DNA of 64,000 nucleotides from Ahaetulla prasina (lineage: Eukaryota > Chordata > Lepidosauria > Squamata > Colubridae), in NCBI RefSeq assembly GCF_028640845.1, contig NC_080543.1, positions 93,733,825 through 93,797,824 on the forward strand, read 5' to 3'. The notes beneath the pieces were generated by a model, which was given only the letters and a program-made list of their open reading frames with translations, was not told the origin of the DNA and did not search any database. Below, piece after piece: positions 33,490 through 45,009 of this stretch. How positions within the stretch are numbered: position 1 is the first letter of the stretch; every line of letters starts with the position of its first letter. A program made the translations under genes and the position numbers.

Positions 33490-34085
33490 TCATCTCTAAT
33501 TTGGATTACTGCCAAGTACTATACCTAGGGCTGCCCTTGAAGGCAACTTGGAAACTACAGTTGCTCTGATATATGGCTCCAGGGTACTTACAGCACATTT
33601 CAGTAACACTGCATCTTTGTGAACTGCACTGGTTATTAGTGGACTTCTGGGTGCAATTAAAATGCTAGTTGTCACCTTTTAACCTCTTCATGGTTCAGAG
33701 CTTCATCATTTATGACAGCGTCTCTCTCTAATTATCTCTCCCCATCCAATAAGACTTGGCCAGGTTTGGCATGTCCTGGGTTCTATTAGCATCTGGGTGA
33801 CTGAAGAAATCTGCATCCAGATTTCATAGACCTGGCCCTCTCTGTTGCTGGGCCAGGTCTATGAAATACAACCCTTCCAAGACCTGGAAAGCCCCAGTCT
33901 TGGATCAGAAAGACTCGTTGACCTGACTGACTTGTTTTGGACTCTTCAGTTGTCTCTGGTGCAATTATTTTAAATTTTACTCTATTTGGATGGCCTATTT
34001 TTATACAGTTATTGGCATTTCATTGTACAACACCTTGGGTCATAGATCAAGAAGGTGCTGCATAAATAAGCATATTTTGCAATGC
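33490..34085 (+). mobile_element. Old L2-like LINE 3' fragment
   Basis: TTTGGATTACTGCCAAGTAC, GGGCTGCCCTTGAAGGCAAC, GAACTGCACTGGTTATTAGT and TTTCATGGTTC-like words follow the order of the L2-like C-terminal region (LDYCNAL, GLPLK, LHWLPV, FKALHG). It ends in CTTGGGTCATAGATCAAGAA near 34041, where the LINE has its 3' hairpin. Heavily mutated. An 18-bp perfect inverted repeat sits at 33821-33838/33850-33867. Confidence 0.65.
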
Positions 34086-34187
34086 TAAACCAACATAATA
34101 CCATTCAATATGTAATGTAATGATTTTTTCATTTAGCTTTGTATCAGTACTTTTTTTTTTTTTTCAAAAATTAAATATGTTTTGTAG

Positions 34188-34240
34188 CCCAAGGTGACAC
34201 TCTGACAGCCCCAATAGCTGACTGTGAAGGATTCAAAATG
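34188..34240 (+). other. Candidate 53-nt host exon
   Basis: A long T tract (34151-34164) and TTTTGTAG precede the segment, and it ends ATG followed by GTAAGT, a consensus donor. One frame is open through it and reads QGDTLTAPIADCEGFKM; the other two contain stops. I do not recognise the protein and found no partner exon, so this may be chance. Confidence 0.35.
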
Positions 34241-34607
34241 GTAAGTTTTTTGTTTTGCTGTTATTTCAAAAAACACTTTCAAAACTATTTCCTGTTGGAA
34301 ACAAACAATTTATCTTAATTTTGGAAACATTTCAAATATTATTTTGAACTTTTATAGGAGAAAGTAAAAAATAAGCATAAAATGCCACAAAAGTGGGTGA
34401 ATTGGTTTTATGTTTTAAAATCAATTTGACCCATTATCTGGGGAAAAAATGTTGCTAAATTTTAACAGAGGAAGAGTATCTTTTACTTCAAAATCCACAT
34501 TTGTAATTGACACATGTATGTATGTATGTAATCAATCAATCATGGAATTATGAAGACAGTCATGTACAAACACCTTTTTGCTTAATTGCATAACTGAGAA
34601 TCTTTCA

Positions 34608-35101
34608 GAAATAACTGACAAGGCTCCCTACAGTATCTTACATTCAGTAATTCCAGATTGCCTTCTAATAGTTTGATGGATGCATTCTCTCTTGGTTTCT
34701 TGAAATTGGTAGTTGAAGTCAGCAGGTAATTGCTAAAATATGTCTATGGTGCTTCTGCATTTCAGGTGTCTTGAATCCTGAGTTCCTTATGCATGTATCA
34801 TTAATAGGATGTGATGAAAGTTTAGATGTCAGTAACTGATGGTGCCAGAAGTGATACTGCGTAGTGTCATCCTTTAGATTAGAGTGGCAACATTTAACTA
34901 GCAAACCATCTATTTACCTTACGAATTTCATTCAGATTTTGCATAAAGCATTTTTTTTTCATTTTCTACTGAGATGTCTGCTTTCGGAACTCTAGTTTGG
35001 ATTACCAATTACAAGAAAGCCAGAGATAATGCTTCCATCAAAATATTAGAAGGCAATTTGGAATTCTTGAATGTCAGATAGGGAGCCTTGTCAATTATTT
35101 C
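34608..35101. repeat. Long inverted repeat, possible non-autonomous DNA transposon
   Basis: The arms 34608-34711 and 35003-35101 are inverted copies at roughly 85% identity. They share GACAAGGCTCCCTA, ATTAGAAGGCAAT (as complement) and ACCAATT-CAAGAAA. The 290 bp between them have no recognisable coding. No target duplication is evident at the outer ends. Confidence 0.7.
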
Positions 35102-35144
35102 ATAATATCTTCTCCTCTTCTATCCTCTCCTCTCCTCCTCTTTT

Positions 35145-35380
35145 CTATTTTTTATAAGTCAGTGCTGACTCCTGGCAACTGTCTGGACAATTCTTGCCAT
35201 TTTCTTGGCAAGATTTTCAGAAATAGTTCATGATCGCCTTCTTCTTCCTAGGGCTGTGAAAGAATGGAGTGGCTAAAGACCACTCAGCTGGCTTTATGTC
35301 AAGGCACGATGAGAACTCATTTTCTTGGTTTCTAGCCTGGGGCCTTAACCACTACATCAAACTGTCTTTCTTTCTTGTAT
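35145..35380 (-). mobile_element. Sauria-type SINE, copy 1
   Basis: In reverse: GTCAGTGCTGACTCCTGGCA, TTCTTGGCAAGATTTTCAGA, TTCTTCCTAGGGCTG, then head CTAGCCTGGGGCCTTAACCA. A tRNA head and a tail resembling that of Bov-B-mobilised Sauria SINEs (recalled). The sister copy is at 50118. Confidence 0.75.
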
Positions 35381-37045
35381 TTATTTTGTCCATCTGATAT
35401 TACCTTCTCTTTCTTTTCATTGCTGCTGCTATAAACATTGGACATTATCCTTGTCTATTTGCATTGCTGCTTGCCTGGCATGAAATCTCAGGGAAATTCT
35501 GCGCAGAAAATGTTAAGAAATTTATTTTAGGGATTTGTCACAACAAGGTTATGGAGTTGAGCTAGACCTCCTCATATAAAAATAAACTGCTTAATTTTGA
35601 CCTCTGTTCTTATGCACTAATAAAAAACACTGCCCACGCAGAACAGGGAGAAAGTTTATGCAAAATTTAAACTTCTGATAAAGTGCCCAGAAAATTAAGT
35701 AATCTTTTTTTGAGGATTTTATTTTATTGAAGATTATGTTAGTCAACTTTATTTACAGTTTTTAGATACAAAGACTTTCTGTTTATACTGCATTATGTTC
35801 TATTTTTAGAACTTTAGTCTAATTAGACAGATGTCATCAATTAGGCTAGACATTTAAATGTATGAGTAACAGACTAGCTTAATACATTCCATGATTCTAA
35901 ATGCTTTTTGCCCCACCCCATATAATTTTAATATAAGAGATATATCAGTATGTTTTAAAAATGCTTAGTTTTAATTACATTTTTATCAGGAAGATAATGA
36001 GAAAAAATCTACTATTGGTATTGATCAAATATTTGCTAAATTGTTATTCTCCTAAAACATTATAATTAAGCCTATAAAGGACAGTTACAATAAAGATTTC
36101 TCTACGGTGGGGCAGGGGCAATTAATTTTCCTGAGGAGCCACATGGGAAACTGGCATATAGGTAAATTGAAAAAGAGTCACCTTCAGAATAAAAGCAATG
36201 CAGTTGTGTTGCATGAATGATGTTCACTTATTTGCATTTGAGTTCTAGTTTCTGATTAACCTCATGCAGGCTGGATAGTGACAGCTAAAAGGCTGGATGT
36301 GGCCTGGTGCCATAAAATACCCAGGTCTGCTCAAGGAGATGGTCAAGGTGGGGCCTCTCTTAACTCTATGACCAAAACTCTGCCTCCTTATTACATGCAT
36401 TGCATGCCTCTTAACTTTTCTGCCCCTTTGCCTGCCCAAGGACATCCTGTATGCAATTTGAAGAATGCCCCCTTTCGTATCTATTTAATTAGTTTTGCAA
36501 GTTTGATGATATTTAATCCTATGCAGATATTATTGTGTGAACCTCTGCCAGAAAAACTGATGTTTCTTAATATAACCTGATGAACCAGGTCACTTGTAGT
36601 CTATATAAAAGAGTTGTTATGTCATGCCATCATTCTGCTAACATTGCTTTGTATCCTACCAGCCTGAGATTTTTTGCAACCGGGGAGGGAGAGGAATGTC
36701 ATGTGGGAGGACACTGGGGGGGGCAGTTGGGAGCCAGGCAATGCCGACCTAGCTCAAGGTCACCTAAAAGAATGTGGAGACGAAGCAGGTGCACATAGAG
36801 GGCCTGTTACCCACACAACGTGCAACTTTCAATTGATCAAGGACTGATAATGGGGGGCAGGGGAAGTCCTGTGAAAAAAGAAAGTTAAGTATAATGATTT
36901 GTGCGCCAATTTGGCAGATTCTGCTTTGATACTTCTGTAACCTCTTTTGATTCACTAAAGTATACTTTTGGACAAAACAATGGTCCAGGAATCTTTCTTT
37001 ACTAACTAACTTGAGTGGGATGGATGAAATATTTTATGAATTCTA
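35381..37045. other. Unassigned stretch with a TATA-like site
   Basis: CTATATAAAAGAG near 36601 and a G-rich segment at 36680-36740 hint at an old LTR. No ends or target duplication could be found, so I do not call one. Confidence 0.4.
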
Positions 37046-37370
37046 CCAATTCTATCTATCACTCTGCTAAACAAATAATTCCCTCAACACTGTCAGACTA
37101 TTTACTGAATCTGCACTACTATTAATCGTTTCATAGTTCCCATCACCAATCTCTTTCCACTTATGACTGTATGACTATAACTTGTTGCTGGCAATCCTTA
37201 TGATTTATATTGATATATTGACCATCAATTGTGTTGTAAATGTTGTACCTTGATGAAGGTATCTTTTCTTTTATGTACATTGAGAGCATATGCACCAAGA
37301 CAAATTCCTTGTGTGTCCAATCACACTTGGCCAATAAAATTCTATTCTATTCTATTCTATTCTATTCAAA
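37046..37370 (+). mobile_element. Snake1/L3-type CR1 LINE 3' end with (ATTCT)n tail
   Basis: The plus-strand counterpart of 29203-29640. Shared words include CACTCTGCTAAACAAATAAT, ACACTGTCAGACTATTTACT and TGTGTCCAATCACACTTGGC. It ends in (ATTCT)n at 37340-37367. Confidence 0.75.
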
Positions 37371-38472
37371 GTTAAAAACATCAAAAAATGCTTATATAAT
37401 ATATGTCATTGCATTTATATGGACTTTACATTTTCAAGTAAGAGATCATAGAACTTCTCTTAAAAATGTTAAGTTAAATTGAACGTTCACTAAAAATCTG
37501 AATTGCTGTCATGGGACTGTCCCATAACAGACTGTTTTCTACCATACTCCTTAAAACTACACTATAATTGCATATTACCACCTGTTATAGAGTTATAAGC
37601 CAATTCTATTGTAAAGGTAGCTGGCTGTAGTTGTAAAATTCTTCAGAGAAAAAGAGATTTGAAAATATCTTTCCAGCTGAGCTGAAAGAGTGAACTTTCA
37701 GTTTCTTATGCAGGGCAGTAGCAGTAGAAAAGTCCTAGTATGTGGAAAATTAATCATGCTATCTCTATCTGACAGCTCAGGTGATTAGTGTGTAGAGGCC
37801 TTCCATATCGCAAACTAACAGAACATAAATTTGATCAATTTTAGACAGCTGACATCTGCTGTATAGTCATATTCTAGTAGAAGCTTTTGCTTTCCAATGA
37901 TAGTATGGTGTTAATTTACTGCCAAGGTAACAATGGTTGAGGGGAACAGAAGTTGTCTTCTATGTGGCTGAAGATCATACAAGTTCCATTTTAATTTAGA
38001 GAGTTTTTATATTTCCAGCTAAGCAGAGAAACCACCAACTTAACTGAGGGCCTTGAACCCCCCTTTTGCCATTTCTCCTGCTTCATATCCCAAGATTTAT
38101 TTTTTGTACTTGTAAAGAAAATGAGTAGATAGAACAAATATGTGACTTAGTTATGGTTTCATTGATTATTTTCTTTCTTGAAAATAAGTGACTCTTTTGT
38201 GAGCCAGGCAATGGGGGAAAATTAACTTTTACAATCATGGGAACAAAATCTTGCAACATTAATAAATACATTATTAAATCTCTTCTTGCATGCCTTGATT
38301 TAAAAAACAAACAAACCCTACCACTATTTGTGAAATCTACCATTACAGGTTGAGGAAAGTGCTCCTTTCCATAAGTGAAGTATCCCTTGGGTCAGATTTA
38401 AAAAACCTGACTGTCAGGCAGTGAGACCCAGCAAGAGATGAGGCACTGGAGAATCAGACCTGGCCGCTTCTC
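37371..38472. other. Unassigned A/T-rich stretch
   Basis: Nothing recognised. Confidence 0.45.
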
Positions 38473-38985
38473 TTGCCACAGTGCTTTCCGGATGTAGTTT
38501 ACAGCTCTGAGCCCAAACTGGCAGGAGCCGAGGGCTATCTTGAGCGTAAATGTACCGAGATGAAGGCGGAATGCTGTTGCTGTGTAAAGGCAAGTACAGG
38601 GATGCTTCACTCCTGCACTAAGGCTCCGGCCATCATCACCACCACTTTGGCTGCCTGCACCGCCCCACCTTGCTGCAACAGCACCATTACCTCACTCTGG
38701 CCGGCGAGGGCTGCGGTACACCTTACACCATTTCTTGTTCCACCATCTACGGCAGAGATTTCCAACCCCACCTGGAGCAAGTCTCCCTCCCCCACTATCA
38801 CTGTTACCTTCTCAGCCCAGGCGAGGAGTGACTGGGAGGAAGGGGTGAGGGCCAGGGCCAGCCACTGTTGGGATCAGCTGGTTCACCAAACTGCACACAA
38901 AGTTAACAACCGGCTGAATCCCACCACGGGTTTTAGTGACTGTTCACTAAAACTGTTCAAGGTTACCACAGGACTGAAAAAGTGA
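38473..38985 (+). other. G/C-rich open frame of 170 codons, coding doubtful
   Basis: The frame is open over locally G/C-rich DNA and translates to a Cys/Thr/Ser/Pro-rich product with no domain or signal I recognise. The last third overlaps a MITE end (38863-38932). An antisense frame is open as well (38607-38801), which is typical of G/C-rich DNA without selection. Probably the interior of a non-autonomous element rather than a gene. Confidence 0.3.
38863..38932. mobile_element. hAT-like MITE fragment
   Basis: AAGTTAACAACCGGCTGAAT and CCCACCACGG match the terminal part of the 78-271 family. ACTGTTGGGATCAG may be the opposite end. No clear target duplication. Confidence 0.5.
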
Positions 38986-39960
38986 TTTGTAACTAGTCCT
39001 TACACTTATGCTTGTGACAATATCTCTGTGGTCACATGATTGCAATACAGGTGCTTGGCAACTGGCATATATTTACAACATGTTTCGGTGTCTCAGGATC
39101 ATATGATTGCCAGATATAAAATTGGGTGTCATCATGTGATGACTCAATTGATAACCATATTTCTGGAGATAGGAGTACATAACCGTCCCACAACCAGCAG
39201 CTAATTTAACTCTGTCTGCATTTTCTGGCTTCATATATGAATATTATTTTTCCATCATGTATCAAGTCAAGCCATAATGTCTATTTTATGTGCTGTACTT
39301 CAAATCCTTGCAAGCAAACATGTCCACTGCAATTAGTTACTGTGATCTACGGAAGGAATGTCTTCTCCCCTGTTCTCATTGATCACTGACCTCCATTACC
39401 ATTTTTTGAACAAGGTTACCAGTAGAACAGTGAAAATCTGGTCTTTTATTGATTGACAAGTTTATTGATAGAACAGTAGAATAAGGGATTTTCTTTTCCT
39501 TTCGTAAATACATTGCTAGCCAGCTCAAGAATGGACTTGTTTTATTTATTTGTTTTAACTAGGTAAAATTGACAAGAAAAAATCTGACATTTTCCCTTTT
39601 AAATCCAAGAGGGGAAAAATAATAAAGTGGCACTTCTTCTTTTTACCTGTTCAGGAGGATTAAAGAAATGGGAAATGGATCAAAGAGGATTTTTGGTAAA
39701 CCCGACTGAACAGAACATCAAACCTTCACCATAGACAAAAGACAGAAATACTTTGACTCCAGAAAGTGTTTTCTTGAATTGGCTTCATTTTTAGCCAAAC
39801 AATATAAAACAATATAAATATGGAAAAGTGTGCCTTTTGCTTCTTTATATAATACTTATATAATACCATTAGTCTAGGAAACACATCCATACCATATAAA
39901 GGAAGCTTCATGGATATGAGCCAAGAGAATGAAGGCAAATATATGTATCCTGGGATAAGG
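38986..39960. other. Unassigned stretch
   Basis: Nothing recognised. Confidence 0.45.
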
Positions 39961-39962
39961 TT

Positions 39963-40235
39963 GCAAGATCCAATCTGGGTCAGTCACCAGAATCAGAGGT
40001 TTAGTCTTCCAAGCTTTTGGACTCGTGCTGGAGTGCATCCTCAGGGAACTTCTCTTTATTGGAACATGTGCTTTGGGCTATTCTATGCATCATATTTACA
40101 TGGTGCTTTCCTATTGGTTGATTGATGGGTTGATGGCTGGTGATTGGCTGTTGTTTCCTTGTGCTGCCAAGTCCTCAAGACCAAGAACTCAGAGACTCTG
40201 ATGAAATTCAGCTCCTTCCATCTCTCCCCTTTACT
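39963..40235. repeat. Unclassified interspersed repeat, copy 1
   Basis: Shares CTTCCAAGCTTTTGGA, TCTGCTGGA-like and GAGAACTTCTCT-type words, in order, with 52078-52330. The class is unknown to me. Confidence 0.6.
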
Positions 40236-40462
40236 TTACTTTATTATGTATTTCTGGAAGAGATTACCCTAATCTCAGGTTTGCAATTGAGATTTTCACA
40301 CCATGTTTCCGTTTTAGTTGACCATATCAAATTTTCCCAATCTGATCTGTGCTATTAATCTCTACATACATATCTGATCTCTCTTAGCTAATATACACAA
40401 GTCACTTACATGTTCTCCAGCTGTGTTGTCTGGACCCCATAGAGAGCAAACTGGAAAGAGAC

Positions 40463-40988
40463 TGTTGTGTCCCACTCCTCCGCTGACGGCCGGGTCAGGG
40501 AAATCTGAATCAGGTGTGCCTCTGCAGCTCTGCCAAAGTCCTAGCAAAGTTCTCAAGGCAGGCAGGAGACCAGAAAGTGACTTCAGCAAGATAAGGTAGA
40601 CTTTGCCTGACTCAGAGAATGCCAGAAAGCAGATCCTTTATATAGGCCATGGGGTGTGGCTCCATGACTCAGCACTTATCCAGGCCTGCCCCTCCCTTCC
40701 TTCTGTTGACGCCGCCTATCAATTCTCCTGAAGCGAGGGTCACTCCAGTCTGCAGCTGTTGGTAATTGACCTTCCTCAGGCTCACATGCTGTGGGGGAGG
40801 GGGAGGGGTCTAGTTGCTCCGTTTGCCTGGGCATGGAGCCAGGGCTGGGGGCTGGAGGCACTTCTTCTTCCTTGGCCTGTCTGGGCATGGAGCCAGGGCT
40901 GGGGCCGGGAGGCATGCTAGGACATTCCTCAGCGTTCGGAAGCAGATAAGACGGGCCCGGCTGCGGGGAAAGCGGACGAGGCACAACA
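40463..40988 (-). repeat. Solo LTR (Ty3-like) with 54-bp internal duplication
   Basis: 526 bp with mirror ends (TGTTGTG..CACAACA), flanked by a perfect 5-bp duplication GAGAC (40458-40462, 40989-40993). On the minus strand it has a TATA box CTATATAAAGG near 40640. U5 contains CTGGTCTCCTGCCTGCC and ends GGACACAACA, echoing CTGGTCTCCTGCCT and CCAACA of the intact Ty3 LTR. GGCATGGAGCCAGGGCTGGG recurs 54 bp apart (40830, 40884). A Pro-rich open frame crosses it (40676-41071, minus), probably without function. Confidence 0.85.
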
Positions 40989-40993
40989 GAGAC

Positions 40994-42202
40994 ATTTGCT
41001 TTCATGGGACTTCTGTATGCCTTAATTTGTACAATATTGATAAATGATGAATGGGGAAGGATGCCCAACAAAATGGACAGAAATTAAAGAAAGCTCAGAA
41101 ACTGGAATTACTGTTGCAAAGCTAAAAGGGCTCAGTGCTATTTCTGAAATGAAGTCACTTTTGCTATTGTCTCCCTGGTAACCACAGAATTCAGAATATA
41201 GCAGCTTCTTTATGAAGAATATTCCAAAAGCATCCACAATCCCCCCCTTTTTTTCCTGATTCTTCAGCTGGTATTACAAGAAGAAAGTGGCAAAGGGGGT
41301 GAGGTGGGGAGAAAGGAAGAAATTGCATGATAAATTACCACTGGGAGAAAAAAGGAGCTGAAACAACTGACGCCTGGCTTTTAAGAGCAGGGGAAACAAA
41401 GAAATAAAATATGTGATCTTTTCTACATTGCTGCCAATTTCAACATAAAATAAAGGCGGTACATATCTATTCTTCTCCAATAGTTGCCTAGGTTGAGAAA
41501 CACTGGCTTATTTACTTGGTGGAACAGAATAATTCAGGCTACTTTTTGAAATGCAAGGGTGGACTGGAGAGGGGGTGATGGTACTGGGAAGTTCTCTAAG
41601 GGTTAGGGTTAGGGTCACCAAAATATGATAGTTTTCCTTAAACCCAGTTTGTATTTCACTTTGATTTATTACTGCAATGAAAATAAAATATTGCAAATGA
41701 GCAAATAATTTTAAGAAACTCATAAAGAAGGAAAACAATATTGGGGAAAATACAGCCCATGTGCAATCTGCCTCCAACATTCCTGCTTGCTTGGTTGGCT
41801 TCACTGTTGAAAATTTATTGTGGACAACATTTGGTTTATTTTGTCCCCAACACATTCCCATTTAAGCCCTACACCCAGATCACATATACTACAGTCAGTT
41901 CAGCTAGCAAAAATATAGCTTTGTTTACTAAACATCTGCAAAATTCAAAACAAGTTTGTTTGCAAAACTGGGATTAAAATCCAGCAAGAGCAGGGAGAGA
42001 AATATATAAAGAACAGGGAAGAAATGTTTAAAAAGGCAGATAACTCAATAGAAACATTCTAGACTATCTAAATCTCAAGATATCAAACTTTTCAAAGCCA
42101 CTGGAAACAATATTGTAGGTCATTAGCATGGACAGTCCCAAAGGATTGATTTTTGATTATTCCAGTTTAAATCTTTTTTGTACATAATAGCAAAATAGAA
42201 AT
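40994..42202. other. Unassigned stretch
   Basis: TAAGGGTTAGGGTTAGGG near 41598 is three telomere-like units; otherwise nothing is recognised. Confidence 0.45.
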
Positions 42203-42282
<80 letters not shown>

Positions 42283-42480
42283 TAAATTTGTAAACCGCCC
42301 TTCTCCCGAAGGACTCAGGGCGGTGCACAGCCAGAATAAAATACAAAAAGAACAGCACATAGAATATTAAGAACAACCCCTTAAAAAACTTATTCAATTG
42401 GCCAAAATTTAAAATACAATAACACCCTATAAAATTTACAAAAATTTAAAACCCATAAAAACAAATTAAAAATTTTAACA

Positions 42481-44301
42481 TCAAGCCAGTCCAGCTAGAC
42501 AGAATAGATAGGTTTTAAGTTCGCGGAGAAAGGTCCGAAGGTCGGATAGTTGACGAAGTCCAGGGGGAAGTTCGTTCCATAGGGTAGGAGCCCCCACAAA
42601 GAAGGCCCTCCCCCTGGGGGCCGCCAGTCGACATTGCTTGGCTGATGGCACCCTAAGGAGTCCCTCTCTGTGAGAACGCACCGGTCGCTGGGAGATAGAA
42701 GATGGCAGTAGACGGTCCTGTAAATATCCTGGTCCTAAGCCATGGAGCGCTTTAAAGGTAGTCACCAATACCTTGAAGCGCACCCGGAAGACAACAGGCA
42801 GCCAGTTCAGTCTGCGCAGGATGGGTGTTACATGGGAGCTCCGAACCGCTCCCTCTATCACCTGCACAGCTGCATTCTGGACTAACTGGAGTCTCCGGGT
42901 GCTCTTCAAGGGGAGCCCCATGTAGAGAGCATTGCAATAGTCCAAGCGAGAGGTCAAGAGAGCATGAGTGACCGTGCATAGGGCATCCCGGTCCAGGAAG
43001 GGGCGCAACTGGCAGATCAGGTGAACCTGATAAAAAGCTCTCCTGGAGACGGTCATCAAATGGTCTTCGAAAGACAACTGCCCATCCAGGAGAACGCCCA
43101 AGTTGTGCACCCTTTCCATCGGGGCCAATGACTCACCCCCAACAGTCAGCCGCAGCTGCAGCTGACTGTACCGGGGTGCCGGCATCCACAGCCACTCCGT
43201 CTTGGAGGGATTAAGCTTGAGCCTGTTCCTCCCCATCCAGACCCGTACGGCTTCCAGACACCGGGACAGTACTTCGATAGCTTCATTGGGGTGGCCTGGG
43301 GTGGAAAAGTACAGCTGCGTATCATCAGCGTACAGTTGGTATCTCACCCCAAAACCACTGATAATCTCGCCCAGCGGCTTCATATAGATGTTGAACAGGA
43401 GAGGCGAGAGAATCGATCCCTGCAGCACCCCACACATGAGGCGCCTCGGGGTCGATCTCTACCCCCCTGTCAACACCGTCTGCGTCCGGTCAGAGAGGTA
43501 GGAGGAGAACCACCGATAAACGGTGCCTCCCACTCCCAAACCTTCCAACCGGCGCAGCAGGATACCATGGTCGATGGTATCGAAAGCTGCTGAGAGATCT
43601 AATAGGACCAGGGCAGAGGAGTAACCCTTATCCCTGGCCCTCCAGAGATCATCCACCAACCCGACCAAAGCCGTCTCCGTACTGTATCCGGGCCGGAAGC
43701 CGGACTGGAATGGGTCTAGATAGATGGTTTCATCTAGGTACTGGGGTAATTGACGTGCCACCGCACTCTCTACAACCTTTGCCATAAAACGAAGGTTGGA
43801 GACTGGATGGTAATTTCCTAAAACAGCTGGGTCCAGTGAGAGCTTCTTGAGGAGAGGTCTCACCACCGCCTCTTTCAAAGCAGCGGGATCCCGCAAAGAA
43901 GCATTTGTAATCCCCCGGAGCCAGCCTCGTGTCACCTCCTGTGTGGCCAGCACCAACCAGGAGGGGCACGGGTCCAATAAACATGTGGTGGCATTCAACC
44001 TTCCCTGCAACCTGTCCATGTCCTCGGGAGTCACAGGGTCAAAACTATCCCAAACGGTCTCAACAAGACGAGTCTCGAAACTCTCGCCTGGATCTACCCA
44101 ATTTTGATCCAATTCATCCCGAAGCTGAACGATTTTATCGTATAGATAACCGTTAAACTCCTCAGCATGCCCTTGTAATGGGTCCTCCCGCCCCTCCTGT
44201 TGAAGGAGAGAGCAGGTAACCCGAAACAGGGCAGCCGGGCGGTTATCTGCTGACGCAATGAGGGAGGAAACGTAAGAACGCTTCGCTTCCCTCAATGCCA
44301 C
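42481..44301 (-). pseudogene. L2-like LINE reverse transcriptase, one in-frame stop
   Basis: Two open frames (43459-44301 and 42481-43437) are in the same phase, separated by a single stop codon at 43459-43461 and a few codons. Upstream RT blocks are NYHPVSNL, FQSGFRPGYSTETAL, LDLSAAFDTIDHG and RWFSSYLSDR. Then [14 protein letters not shown] (Pro of the usual PQG replaced by Leu) and YADD. The C-terminus carries [37 protein letters not shown] and ends CLAGLA. The stop and the P-to-L change suggest this copy is dead. Confidence 0.9.
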
Positions 44302-44344
44302 TAGGTAGGTCCTACTATAGGACCTAACTAGTGTCCGGTCAGCC

Positions 44345-45009
44345 TCAGAACGGCTGGATCTCCAGGCACTCTCTTAGGCGTCTTCTCCGGCGTTTCATCT
44401 CCCTCAGCTCCTCAGAGAACCAAGGAGCTGGTTGAGACCTGAGCCGGGTCAGAGGCCGCAAAGGCATGACACGGTCCAAAGCTCCAGCCGCGGCCTGTTC
44501 CCAGGCCGCGACTAGTTCTTCAGTCGTGCCGCGGGCCAGGTTCTTGGGAAACGGCCCAAACTCCGTCAGGAACCTCTCTGGGTCCATCAGGCACCTGGGA
44601 CGGAACCAACGCATTGGTTCCGTCTCCCTGCGGTGGTGAGTAGCGGTCCGAAAGTCCAGACGAAGAAGAGAATGATCTGACCATGACAAAGGCTCAATAA
44701 CTAAATCAATTAAAATCAGATCATTCGCCCACTGACCAGAGACAAAAATCAGATCTAGAATTCCTCCCCCGATGTGGGTAGGGCCGTCCACTAATTGAGT
44801 CAGGTCCATGGCCGTCATGGAAGCCATGAACTCCCGAGCCGTCGAGGATGCCACGCCAGTTGATGGCAAGTTGAAATCCCCCATAACCAACAGTCTGGGG
44901 GTTTCAACCCGGCCAACAACTCCAACAGCTCGGGCAGGGCTGTTGTCACGCAGCAAGGAGCCAGGTACGTGATCAACAAGCCCACCTGAGTCCTACGACC
45001 CCACATCAC
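44345..45009 (-). pseudogene. L2-like LINE endonuclease C-terminal part
   Basis: [16 protein letters not shown] and [10 protein letters not shown] belong to the apurinic-type endonuclease, followed by the linker WFRPRCLMDP and QPAPWFSEELRE. A frameshift near 44900 and a phase change before 44301 separate it from the RT. The N-terminal half is missing through 5' truncation. Confidence 0.88.

Larger units (their letters stand above)
42203..45009 (-). mobile_element. L2-like LINE, 5'-truncated, with (AAT)n tail
   Basis: From a 3' (AAT)n run (42203-42283 on the plus strand) and the CCGCCCT..AGGGCGG hairpin, through a complete C-terminal and RT region, to a truncation inside the endonuclease near 45009. 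It is the same family as 11922-16434 and clearly younger by damage. Confidence 0.92.

Noticed and set aside
36601..36960. Possible third LTR with TATA box and CACTAAAG
   Set aside because: No TG/CA ends or target duplication could be found.
41598..41616. Telomeric repeat
   Set aside because: Only about three TTAGGG units; too short to mean an interstitial telomere.
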